Assembly (NCBI GenBank): GCA_009780795.1
Contig: WQZJ01000005.1
Location: forward strand, 1-25,591
Direction of reading: 5' to 3'
DNA: 25,591 nt
Source: Methanomassiliicoccaceae archaeon
GTDB lineage: Archaea; Thermoplasmatota; Thermoplasmata; Methanomassiliicoccales; Methanomethylophilaceae
The notes below the pieces were generated by a model. That model made no database searches, was not told where the DNA came from, and was given only the letters and a program-made list of their open reading frames with translations. The translations under genes were made by a program, and so were the position numbers. Shown piece by piece: positions 7,530 through 16,200 of this stretch (positions are counted from its first letter, which is position 1; each line of letters opens with the position of its first letter).

Positions 7530-8648
7530 ATGAGGATATCCGATAGACTGCGGAACGCACCCGTCTCCGGGATAAGGAAGATGTTCGATCTCGCCTCGTC
7601 CGACTCGGTGAACCTGAGTTTGGGCGAGCCGGACGTGCGTCCCCCTGAGGAGGCGCTCAAGGGAATGAACGATGCCGCAATGAAAGGAATGAACGGATAC
7701 GGCCCCACGCCCGGCATAATGCCGCTGAGGGAAGCGGTCGCATCGAGGTACGCCGAGCACGGGATCGCCGCTGAGAATGTTATGATCACACCAAGCGGCA
7801 CAACGGCGCTGATGATGATAACGCAGTCCATCGTCAACCCTGGTGACGAGACGCTGATACCGAGCCCCGGATTCGTGGTCTACGGGCCGCACACGGCGCT
7901 GGCCGGCGGGAAGGCCATAGAATATAGGCTGACAGATGACTTCCAGCCGGACACCGACGATATACAACGGAAGATCACAAAGAACACCAAGGCCGTCTTC
8001 CTCAACTTCCCGTCGAACCCTACCGGAGGAGTACTTGGCGAAGAGGCGTTCAAGGCGGTGCGTGACATCGCCGCTGACAAGGACATCACGATAATATCGG
8101 ACGAGGTCTACGAGCCGTTCGTTTACGGCGGGAAGCACAGAACGTTCATGGCGGAAGATAACACAGTGGTCGTGAACGGTTTCTCCAAGATGATGGCCGT
8201 GACCGGATGGAGGCTCGGATTCATAACCGCCGGGAAGGAGGCGATCGTCGACATAACAAAGATGGCGTACCACATGTGCGCATGCCCTAACACGCCTGCG
8301 CAGCACGGGATATTGGGCGCCATGCCGTCCGTGAACGCCTATCTGGACGATGTGAGGTCCATCTACAGGAAAAGAAGGGACCTCATAACGTCCAGGATAA
8401 ACAGCATCGACGGTATGCGGATGGAGGCGCCGAAGGGCGCCTTCTATGCGTTCCCGGAGTTCTCATATGACGTAACATCAGAGGAGTTCGCGATGAGACT
8501 CGCCAAGAACGGGCTCATATGCGTACCGGGGTCCGCGTTCGGTGCCTACGGAGAGGGTCATCTGAGGTTCTCGTACGCGGCGGACGAGGATAAGATAAGT
8601 AGGGGAATGGATATTCTCGAAAATATCGCAAAGGAGATGAGATCATGA
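7530..8648 (+). CDS. PLP-dependent class I/II aminotransferase (aspartate aminotransferase-like)
   Basis: This 372-residue enzyme is a fold-type I aminotransferase. Visible family features are N163 in SNPTG, D191 in SDEVYE (binds the PLP pyridine nitrogen), the PLP-lysine K220 in NGFSKMM followed by TGWRLGF, and R346 in HLRFSYA, which should bind the substrate carboxylate. The sequence is closest to archaeal aspartate/aromatic-type aminotransferases; the amino acid substrate cannot be fixed by reading alone. It starts a three-gene operon, and its TGA overlaps the start of the next gene as ATGA. A link with the downstream mevalonate kinase is not obvious biochemically. Confidence 0.92.
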   Translation: MRISDRLRNAPVSGIRKMFDLASSDSVNLSLGEPDVRPPEEALKGMNDAAMKGMNGYGPTPGIMPLREAVASRYAEHGIAAENVMITPSGTTALMMITQSIVNPGDETLIPSPGFVVYGPHTALAGGKAIEYRLTDDFQPDTDDIQRKITKNTKAVFLNFPSNPTGGVLGEEAFKAVRDIAADKDITIISDEVYEPFVYGGKHRTFMAEDNTVVVNGFSKMMAVTGWRLGFITAGKEAIVDITKMAYHMCACPNTPAQHGILGAMPSVNAYLDDVRSIYRKRRDLITSRINSIDGMRMEAPKGAFYAFPEFSYDVTSEEFAMRLAKNGLICVPGSAFGAYGEGHLRFSYAADEDKISRGMDILENIAKEMRS

Positions 8649-9154
8649 CGAAGAACAATAACGATGAGACGATAAACGACCTGTTCGACGATGTCGAGAT
8701 ACCGGTCGAGGAACAGATATGGGGCAAGAACCCGAAAAGGACGCAGTTGCTGAGGGACCTGTGGCTCAGTTCCGCGGTGGAACAGATAGACGAGGAGAAG
8801 GACATGCCGGAGGAGGCGAAGCGCGAGCTCCTGTTCATGATGGCGGTGCATTCGACGCTCGACATGGTGTTCGAATCGCTTCCGGACGAGGAGGCACTTG
8901 ACCTTTCGTACTGTCTCGACCATATGATGGCGCTTTCCGCTGTGAACCAGAGGTACAACGTCGATCTTCTGGAGACGAACTTCGAGGTCGTGTCCAAAAT
9001 GAAGAGAGAGGACTACGGCAGCGACGAGGAGTTCGAGGCCGCCGTCGTCGAGAAGGAAGAGAAATGGTGGACCATCGGCAAGCAGCAGCTCGGCGGGAGA
9101 AGTCCCAACGACGCGATCGCCGAGGCGCTCAGCAGGTACGGACTGAACAGATGA
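8645..9154 (+). CDS. Unknown acidic 169-aa protein in the mevalonate kinase operon
   Basis: I do not recognise this protein. It is strongly acidic, helical and soluble, with no signal peptide. It has several tryptophans at spaced positions (W26, W40, W141, W142) and a helical core around residues 56-115 containing H69 and D92-H93. The tail from residue 148 (LGGRSPNDAIAEALSRYG) looks like a separate helix. A GGAGATGAG ribosome-binding site lies just before the ATG. Both ends overlap neighbours as ATGA, with the aminotransferase before and mevalonate kinase after, so the three proteins are probably made together. Function is unknown. Confidence 0.78.
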   Translation: MTKNNNDETINDLFDDVEIPVEEQIWGKNPKRTQLLRDLWLSSAVEQIDEEKDMPEEAKRELLFMMAVHSTLDMVFESLPDEEALDLSYCLDHMMALSAVNQRYNVDLLETNFEVVSKMKREDYGSDEEFEAAVVEKEEKWWTIGKQQLGGRSPNDAIAEALSRYGLNR

Positions 9155-10083
9155 GCCGTGTGACAGCGTCCGCACCCGGTAAGCTGATCGTACTGGGCGA
9201 ACACGCAGTGGTCTACGGAAAACCGGCCGTGGCCATTGCGATAGACCGCAGGATACGTTGCACGCTCACTCCCTACAACGAGACGACCGTCAACGGAAGG
9301 TCGTTCGACCCGGACAAACATCCGTATCTCGTATCGATGATGAGACGTAGTCCGGGTCCGATGCGCATAGAGACCACCAGCGAGATACCTCCGGGATCCG
9401 GTCTCGGATCATCCGCGGCGCTGTCGACAGCGTTCCTGAAAGCGTTGTACTCATCGGACGCTGCCGACGACAAGAGGTTGGCGACGGATGCGTTCCTTAC
9501 CGAATACGAGGTGCAGGGAAGGGCAAGTCCCATAGACACATCGGCAAGCACTCACGGAATGGGCATAGCCGTGAACGGCCCGGAGAACTGCGGCGAACAT
9601 CTGTGGGACATCACCATGAACGGTAACACCTGGTCCGTTAGGGACCTTGCGATACCGAAGATGACCATCGTTGTCGGGTACACGGGAATACACGCACCGA
9701 CCGGACCTCTCGTTGAGAAGGTGAGAAGATACAGACAGAAGTGCAGGTTCGCAGATGACATAATAGGCGAGATCGGAACGGTGACCGAGGAGGGGATGAC
9801 CGCTCTCAGGAAGGGCGATCTCGTAAGACTCGGTAAGCTTATGACGGACGATCACAAACTGCTTTCGATACTCGGCGTATCATGCGACGAACTGAACAAA
9901 CTAGTGGATGCGTCGCTCAGACATTCGTATGGCGCCAAGCTCACCGGTGCCGGGGGCGGCGGAAGTATGATAGCGTTGACCGACGAACCGGAGAAGGTCT
10001 GCGGATCCATAACATCCAGGGGCGGTACCCCGTTCGTCGTCAGGACGGGCGAGCCGGGCGCGATGACGGAACATAAGAATTAA
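9151..10083 (+). CDS. mvk: Mevalonate kinase
   Basis: Mevalonate kinase phosphorylates mevalonate to 5-phosphomevalonate with ATP, in the pathway that supplies isoprenoid chains for archaeal lipids. The 310-residue protein is a GHMP kinase. Motif 1 is at the start (APGKLIVLGEHAVVYG, residues 8-23). The ATP-binding motif 2 is PPGSGLGSSAA (80-90). The catalytic aspartate is D129 in SPIDTSAS. The C-terminal motif 3 is KLTGAGGGGS. I chose the ATG at 9151 because it overlaps the preceding stop as ATGA and gives the family N-terminus; a longer frame from 9064 only reads through the upstream gene. It faces the GGR-ferredoxin-radical SAM operon, so isoprenoid genes meet here from both strands. Confidence 0.94.
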   Translation: MSRVTASAPGKLIVLGEHAVVYGKPAVAIAIDRRIRCTLTPYNETTVNGRSFDPDKHPYLVSMMRRSPGPMRIETTSEIPPGSGLGSSAALSTAFLKALYSSDAADDKRLATDAFLTEYEVQGRASPIDTSASTHGMGIAVNGPENCGEHLWDITMNGNTWSVRDLAIPKMTIVVGYTGIHAPTGPLVEKVRRYRQKCRFADDIIGEIGTVTEEGMTALRKGDLVRLGKLMTDDHKLLSILGVSCDELNKLVDASLRHSYGAKLTGAGGGGSMIALTDEPEKVCGSITSRGGTPFVVRTGEPGAMTEHKN

Positions 10084-10106
10084 AAATTGTAAAGGAAAGG
10101 GTTTTT
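10082..10106. terminator. T-tracts between convergent lipid operons
   Basis: Downstream of mvk a ttttt run lies at 10102-10106 on the plus strand. Downstream of the reductase an aaaaa run at 10082-10086 is a T-tract on the minus strand. Archaeal RNA polymerase stops at such tracts, so this 34-bp gap may end both transcripts. Confidence 0.45.
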
Positions 10107-10117
10107 CGGCCGCGTTC

Positions 10118-11308
10118 TCAGATAAGTTCCTCGAACCCTTCGACCACCTGCGGGTATTTCTCCTTGACCGCCTTCAGCAGATTGTGGACGTTCACCTCGC
10201 CTATGTCGGCATCGCCCATCATCTTTACCAGATCATCCAATATCTCGTCGGACAGTGAAGCGAAGCGTTCCTTGGCCATCCAGTTGCGGTACAGCTTGTC
10301 CTCGAAGCGGTCGCGCCACATCTTCTCGTACGGCTGCAGCGCCGCCTTCGAGAAGTCGTTCTTCTTGGCACACTCCGTCAACACCTTACCGGCGTACATC
10401 CCCGTTCTGCAGGCGTGCGCTATACCGCCGCCGGTGATCGGGTCGATGATCCTCGCCGCGTCGCCCACCAGGACCAGGTTGTCGGCCACCGATTCATCGA
10501 GTCCGGGGCAGGTGGATACCCCTCCGCCCACTATCTCGAGTATCTGACCGTCCTTCAGACGCGGGTCGCTCTGAATGTATCTGTCGAGATGATATTTCGG
10601 ATCGGCACCGATCTTGCACTTCGCCGCCTGTACGCCTATGCCGACGTTAGCTATGCGGTCGCCCTTCGGGAATATCCATACATATCCGCCGGGTGCGGCG
10701 GAACCTATCACGAACTCACAGTACTTCGGGTCTATGTCGATGTTCGTCATCCTGTACTGGATGCACGTGTCGATGTCCTTCGCCTGCAATGTAGTGTCAA
10801 GACCGGCCCATCTCGCCACCTGCGATTCGAAACCGTCCGCGGCGACGATGCACTTGGCGTATATCTCTATCTCATCGCCCATGCTCCTCGCCTTGATCCC
10901 GGCGAGCTTGCCGTCCTTCATGATCACGCCGGTGCATCCGGTGCGCATCATTATCTTCGCACCGGCGGCCGCGGCCTGTTCTGCCAATGCCTTATCGAAC
11001 AGATGCCTCTCCAATACGTAACCTACCTCGGAGCCGGCCTTGCTCTCATCGAGCTGGAACGTGTATCCGCTCGGCGACCTTATCGTCGCACCGGCCATGT
11101 CGGCGCATATCCACTTCGGGTCGGGCTTGACGCCCACCTCCTCCAGCCATTTTTTTGATACGCCTTCCGCACATCTGAGCGGTGAACCGATCTCGGCCTT
11201 CTTCTCTATCATTATTACCTTCAGTCCGCCGAGCGCGGCGAACTTCGCGGCCATGCTCCCTCCGGGACCGCCGCCGACCACGACTATGTCGCATTCAAGT
11301 TTGTTCAT
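10118..11308 (-). CDS. Geranylgeranyl reductase (digeranylgeranylglycerophospholipid reductase family)
   Basis: This FAD-dependent enzyme saturates the isoprenoid double bonds of archaeal membrane lipids. The 396-residue protein starts with a dinucleotide-binding motif, GGGPGGS, followed by E at the end of the second strand (MIEKK). It has the family's PLRCAEGVS segment near residue 45 and the second FAD motif LVLVGDAARIIDPITGGGI. The ATG at 11308 is preceded by GGAGG and overlaps the ferredoxin stop as ATGA. A longer frame from 11365 would read through the ferredoxin gene. In Methanosarcina acetivorans the neighbouring ferredoxin is known to support the reductase, and the same order occurs here. 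It probably acts at the membrane surface. Confidence 0.93.
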   Translation of the reverse strand: MNKLECDIVVVGGGPGGSMAAKFAALGGLKVIMIEKKAEIGSPLRCAEGVSKKWLEEVGVKPDPKWICADMAGATIRSPSGYTFQLDESKAGSEVGYVLERHLFDKALAEQAAAAGAKIMMRTGCTGVIMKDGKLAGIKARSMGDEIEIYAKCIVAADGFESQVARWAGLDTTLQAKDIDTCIQYRMTNIDIDPKYCEFVIGSAAPGGYVWIFPKGDRIANVGIGVQAAKCKIGADPKYHLDRYIQSDPRLKDGQILEIVGGGVSTCPGLDESVADNLVLVGDAARIIDPITGGGIAHACRTGMYAGKVLTECAKKNDFSKAALQPYEKMWRDRFEDKLYRNWMAKERFASLSDEILDDLVKMMGDADIGEVNVHNLLKAVKEKYPQVVEGFEELI

Positions 11309-11478
11309 TTCACCGCCTCCATCACGAGCGCGCCCACAGGGCACAGCTTGACACAGCGACCGCATCTGTTACAGTCCTCGTTGAACTCGAGCACGTAGTC
11401 GTTCAAATATATCGCATTCTTCGGGCATGCGCCCACGCAGCATCCGCAGTGCAGGCATTTATCGTATGAAACTTTCAT
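11305..11478 (-). CDS. 2[4Fe-4S] ferredoxin
   Basis: This 57-residue protein has two classic cluster motifs, CLHCGCCVGACP and CNRCGRCVKLCP, eight cysteines in all, as in bacterial-type 8Fe ferredoxins. I place the start at the ATG 11478, which has AGGTGA eight bases upstream, in preference to a GTG at 11487. It lies between the radical SAM gene (11488) and the reductase, overlapping the latter as ATGA. It is therefore the natural electron donor for the reductase and possibly also for the radical SAM enzyme. That pairing is inferred from gene order and from the known Methanosarcina case. Confidence 0.94.
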   Translation of the reverse strand: MKVSYDKCLHCGCCVGACPKNAIYLNDYVLEFNEDCNRCGRCVKLCPVGALVMEAVK

Positions 11479-11487
11479 GATGTTCAC

Positions 11488-13128
11488 CTAACAATGTTCG
11501 TCCCCGTGCCTTTTCTTCCATTCTTCCAGCGGGACCGAGAACTTCTTCTCCACCTCGGCGCGGTACTCCGGACCTCCGTTGTACGCGCAGAACGGTATCA
11601 CCCTGAGGTCAGGCGTGGCGTAGTGGACGCCGCACCTCCTCACACGCTCAACGTCATAGTTGTAGTTATCCTGGAAGTGCATCCCTCCGAGCATCACCAT
11701 CTTCCATGAGAACGCCGCAAGGGTCTCCTTGCTCTTGTCGCTCATGACCGCTCTGATGCTCCTGGTGAACTTCTTCTTGTCCATCCCACCGGGTAGCTCG
11801 CTCTCGATGATGCAGCTGTTCAGCAGCTTGAGTATCTTGTATCCCTCCTTCACCTTGAGACCGGACTTGTACGCCTCCAGATGGGCAGCACGGAACTCAT
11901 CGGACACCGTCCCGTCGACGTAGCGGTCCTCTATCTTGGACATTGCCGCCGCCGTCTCCGTCGCTATCTCATTGAATCCCTTGGATATCTTCTCCGCGTC
12001 TATGAAGCGGGTCATCGGTACCACTTTACCGTCACCGATCTGGAACAGGTATGTGGCTATACCGCAGTGAGGGTGCGTTGTGAATGTCACCTTATTCTCA
12101 CCGAGCAGCATTGACGCGAGTTTCGATATAGGCGCGACTATGGGCACAGGGAACCAGTCGTCCCTCGTTGTGTAACCGGTCTGCTCGCCCTCCTCCCTTA
12201 TCAGGTCGGGCAGCGTGAACCTTCCTTTGGAGAGTTCCTCACGCGATATGCGTCCGGTGAACGCCACCGGCTGGAAGTTGACCGCCCGTATAACGTCGGA
12301 GTTCTTCAGCGCGAAATTGATGATATCGCCTATCTGCTTGTCATTGAGCCCTTTCACGATCGTCGGGACGAGTACGACAGACGGCGGCTTTTCGAGCTTT
12401 CTGAGATTATCGAGCACCTTCAGCTTGATGTCGAACATCTTCCTGTCCCTCGCCTGCAGGTATATATCGTCCGAAACACCGTCGAACGAAAGGTATATCG
12501 TATTGAGGCCGGCCTCCTGCGACCTCTTCAGAAGATCGAAGTCCTTGGCGAAGACGATACCGTTGGTGGCCGCCTGCACCTGTGCGAACCCAAGCTCCTT
12601 GGCTTTCTTGATGATGTCGACGAACCTCGGATATATGGTCGGTTCTCCGCCGGAAAATTGTACCGCAGTGCATTTTATGGGCTTCTCGGCCCTGAGGGCC
12701 TTCAGCATGCTGACAACGGTGTCATAATCCGGTTCGTACACGTAGCCGGACTGGTTCGCGTTCGCGAAGCATATCGGGCAGCGCATGTTGCACCTGTTCG
12801 TCAGGTCTATGTTCGCAAGCGCCGTGCATGTAAGCATCTCGAACGGCTTATCGCCGATCACCACGTTCACGTTCCTTCCTCCGGAGGACTTGTCCGACGG
12901 ATTGATCAACCCGATACCGTCGTACGCATATCTCTCCGCTCTCAGGAACAGTTCCGCGTCCGACCAGTAGACGTCGCTGAACGAACCGTGTTCGGGGCAC
13001 TCTTTGTCTATGTAGACCTTTCCGTCCCTCTCCGAAAGCGTTGCCGTAAGCAGCTGTCTGCATTCGGGGCAAATGGACGTGGTTTGTTTGGGAAGCCCTT
13101 TCGGGACCCCATAATCTTTAGCGGTCAT
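11488..13128 (-). CDS. tes: Radical SAM enzyme, tetraether lipid synthase (Tes)-like
   Basis: The 546-residue protein carries the radical SAM motif C113-x3-C117-x2-C120 (CNMRCPICFA) and the SAM-binding FSGGEPT. An N-terminal metal site is suggested by C20-x2-C23 and C44 (CPEC, CPEHG), and further cysteines lie at the C-terminus (RRCGVHY, PFCAYN). This layout fits archaeal tetraether synthase, which joins phytanyl chain ends to make macrocyclic or tetraether lipids. Its placement before ferredoxin and geranylgeranyl reductase matches the Methanosarcina acetivorans cluster that includes a characterised Tes. Assignment rests on motif pattern and synteny. Other MJ0619-type radical SAM methylase-like proteins share the same architecture, so an alternative function is possible. 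A TATA-like box lies just upstream, shared in a short divergent region with the giant-protein gene. Confidence 0.85.
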   Translation of the reverse strand: MTAKDYGVPKGLPKQTTSICPECRQLLTATLSERDGKVYIDKECPEHGSFSDVYWSDAELFLRAERYAYDGIGLINPSDKSSGGRNVNVVIGDKPFEMLTCTALANIDLTNRCNMRCPICFANANQSGYVYEPDYDTVVSMLKALRAEKPIKCTAVQFSGGEPTIYPRFVDIIKKAKELGFAQVQAATNGIVFAKDFDLLKRSQEAGLNTIYLSFDGVSDDIYLQARDRKMFDIKLKVLDNLRKLEKPPSVVLVPTIVKGLNDKQIGDIINFALKNSDVIRAVNFQPVAFTGRISREELSKGRFTLPDLIREEGEQTGYTTRDDWFPVPIVAPISKLASMLLGENKVTFTTHPHCGIATYLFQIGDGKVVPMTRFIDAEKISKGFNEIATETAAAMSKIEDRYVDGTVSDEFRAAHLEAYKSGLKVKEGYKILKLLNSCIIESELPGGMDKKKFTRSIRAVMSDKSKETLAAFSWKMVMLGGMHFQDNYNYDVERVRRCGVHYATPDLRVIPFCAYNGGPEYRAEVEKKFSVPLEEWKKRHGDEHC

Positions 13129-13158
13129 GTTGCTCTTCCGCTTTATTGGCCTTAGCGC

Positions 13159-13168
13159 ATATAATACT
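13159..13168 (-). promoter_or_regulatory. TATA-like box for the Tes-ferredoxin-GGR operon
   Basis: On the minus strand the element reads GTATTATATG. It predicts a start near 13136, only about 8 bases before the ATG, so the operon would have a very short leader. Confidence 0.5.
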
Positions 13169-13217
13169 TTAGTACGGGCACCCGAGCCGTGAGTTATACT
13201 AACTGTAGTCCCGGGCC

Positions 13218-13226
13218 ATTATAAAC
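13218..13226 (+). promoter_or_regulatory. TATA box, leaderless start of the giant protein gene
   Basis: The element attataaac is centred 26 bases before the ATG at 13248. With the oppositely oriented box at 13159-13168, both divergent promoters fit in 119 bp, so one regulator could affect both. Confidence 0.55.
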
Positions 13227-13247
13227 CTCCGGACGAAGTATGTTATC

Positions 13248-16200
13248 ATGATACAGAGAACAGCGCGGGGTAAGCGCGGGAACAAGGGTCAGATGCCTTT
13301 TGCGATGATAGCCGTCACCTTGATGGTGCTCGCAGGGATGTACGGCGTGGTGGCCGCGGGCATAGATCGGGTGCAGAGCAACATGGATTCGATGCATGAT
13401 GAGATGTATGCGGTCGGGGACGCGGAGAAAGAGGTCAGAGAAGCACTGGAGAGAGGGATAGGCGACATCATACTCGGTATCGGGCGCGACGCCTCAGATG
13501 ACGGGCTGGAGGCGAGATTCGATAAATTCGACGCGCGTCTCAGCGATTGGATAGATTTTCAATTCCCGATGAAGGCTGCGGGCGCTGTCGTGACGATGAT
13601 ATCGCATGACATCGAGATGGGCATCGGTGCGCTCAGGGTCGCATGTGACGACGCATGCCCCGAGGAAGGTATAATGCCGTCGTGTTTCCGCGCCGACGGC
13701 ACCGCCGATATCCGGATAACAATGTCATCCGGAAGCGTGGATCGTACGGTGTACATCAGCGCGGACGGGATGTCGGCGCTGCCCATGCTGTTCGAGAATG
13801 CGGCACTGTTCGACCAGGCGGTCACCGGCCCGTGGTCGCTGATAACGGAGCTGATGTCATATCAGCTGTCCGCGCTGGCACAGTATCGCGTGCTCTCAGG
13901 TTACGGAGCTACATCCGAGCACGGTGACAAAGGAACGGATTCGATAATAACGGACGAGGATGTGCGGCTCGCATACCGTATAGCGCTGTCCGTGGCTGAA
14001 ACCACCTACTTGAGGACATCGTCCTCGGATGAGTTCGATCTCACGATGTACGATTGTGTCGATGTTGCGGAGCTCATCGCATTCCGTGACGGGGTCATAG
14101 AGATGAACCTCGGTGCGGTTCTGGCGCAGACGCTCGTCGGCATAGTGGACGAACTCGTCGGGAGCTGGATGGACTACCTCCTGCTGAACAAGCTGCTCAG
14201 CATCATCGACACGGTGTCGGACGCCCTGAACAGGGCGTACAACTGGCTGTGCAAAGTGTTCACCGGAAGCGAAGCGGAGACCGCCCGTGACTACCTGTCA
14301 CAGACGATGGCCGCTCACGGGATACCCGAACGGGACTACAGATATCTTCTCAACGGGGTGTACAACGTGTTCGATATACCCGCCGTCACGTACGATGTGT
14401 ACGGTACGGTCATAACGATACCGGAGCACAGGACGTGGTTCGCCTACCCTGACGTTGACGTCCTGAACTGGGGCGGCTGGAAGGATTTCATCAAGAACTA
14501 CAGGGGGAACAACGACCTCGTCTCGGAGGCGGTCTACGGGATGATCAATTCCATAGCGATCGGCATGTCCAACTCGTACGGGCTGGGCGTCATAAAGGTG
14601 GCATGCGATCCGTACGACAGCAAGGATTTCGCGGGAACGCTGTCCGATGCGGTGAGGGAAGCTCTCGACATTCGTCGGAACGCGGTCGAGGACCTCATGG
14701 AGAACACGATCATGGAGAGCAAGGTCATCGACATGCTGTACGTGACCATGTACGATATGATGGAAAAGAACCGGAACGACCTGTTCGGTGTGAACAAATT
14801 GAGAAATGATATAAGAAGAACGGCGGAGGACTATGTCAGAAGATACATGGACAAAGAATACGGAACGCCGCTCGATGTCTCCGTGATAGATGATATCGTC
14901 GACGAGATCATGCGCTCCGACGGTATCGCGGAGATCATTGACGATTACGAGACGATAGTGGATGAGAGGATGCGGCTGTTCGGCGACATACTGAACAACG
15001 TGGAAAAGAAAACAAGCATGATCTTCAAGGAGATGATCGCCATGCTCATGAGGTACGGCGTTGACAGGATGGGAATGTACCCGTATCTCGAGTACAAGAT
15101 GGTCAAGCTTGTGGATGAGATCGCAGAACTCGCCTCGCTCAACCCGCTGGCGGGAGCGTTCATGCTGTCGAACGAGGATTCTTTCCTCCTTGACGGGAAG
15201 GACGGGACCGAAATGAGGTCATACGTCAAACTGACATGCGACGTGGACATCGACGTGACCATAGTGTCACCTACGAAGAATAACGAGAACACCCATTTCG
15301 TAGGTTTTGACCATGACGATGAGGCATCGTATTCAGCGCTGTTCAGGATATTCGTGAAAGCGGACCTGACCTACCGTGCCGAATCATCCTCGCCGATAAT
15401 GAACATGCTCGGCACGTATGATGCGGCCGTCGCCGGAACGTCTCACTCGGAATTTGACATTGCGGTGACCGTGGTCAGCGGATGGAAGCTCGCCGGCGTG
15501 GAGTACGAGGCGAGCGACACGCTCTACGGCGATCTGTTCGCGGGGTTGGTGGAACTTCTCAGACCGATCATAGAGCCTCTGTACGAGCTTATCAAACTCG
15601 GCAAGAGCGTTCTGCACGCGATAATGAAGGTCGTCATGCGTGCGGCGCAGCTTGTCATCGATATGCTGATGAAGATATTCGAGATCGTGATGAAGCCGAT
15701 GGAGCTCCTCGCGAACGTCCTCTCGAAGGTGTTGGGATCGATATTCGACAGCATCATTACCACACTCGTGATAACGCTGAAGAGCCAGACGTTCGGGTTC
15801 AACCTGTTCGGGATGCGGCTTGAGATAATCACTGACATTCTCGGAGAGCTCAAGGATCACGCGAGCGTGACGACCATACAGCTGATAATGCCGATATTCG
15901 GTGTGAACATCACCGCGTTCATCAACGTCAAGAAGGATAGATCATCGAACTTCTTCTTCAGCGGCGGTGTCGCCATCGAAGCGGAGACGTGGTACCTGAA
16001 GATCACCGTGGACCCGTTCATGAAGACGAAGAAACATCTCATAGAATTGAACGGGAAGTTCCGCGATACCGACATATACGCCGTGGCGCCGGATGTTGTG
16101 CAGTACGATGAGATGGAGTTCAGACTGAGCGACATCCCCGGCCTTGGTTCAATGTTGAGCAGCATACCGTTACCGATACCGGGAGTCAAGGGGAGCATAG

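Noticed and set aside
7346..7546. Small plus-strand frame before the aminotransferase
   Set aside because: It runs over the promoter and start of the aminotransferase and has no ribosome-binding site or family likeness.
9064..9150. Extended N-terminus of mevalonate kinase
   Set aside because: These bases belong to the preceding gene in another frame, and the ATGA overlap at 9151 gives the family start.
11479..11487. GTG start for ferredoxin
   Set aside because: The ATG at 11478 has a correctly spaced AGGTGA; the GTG is part of that ribosome-binding site.
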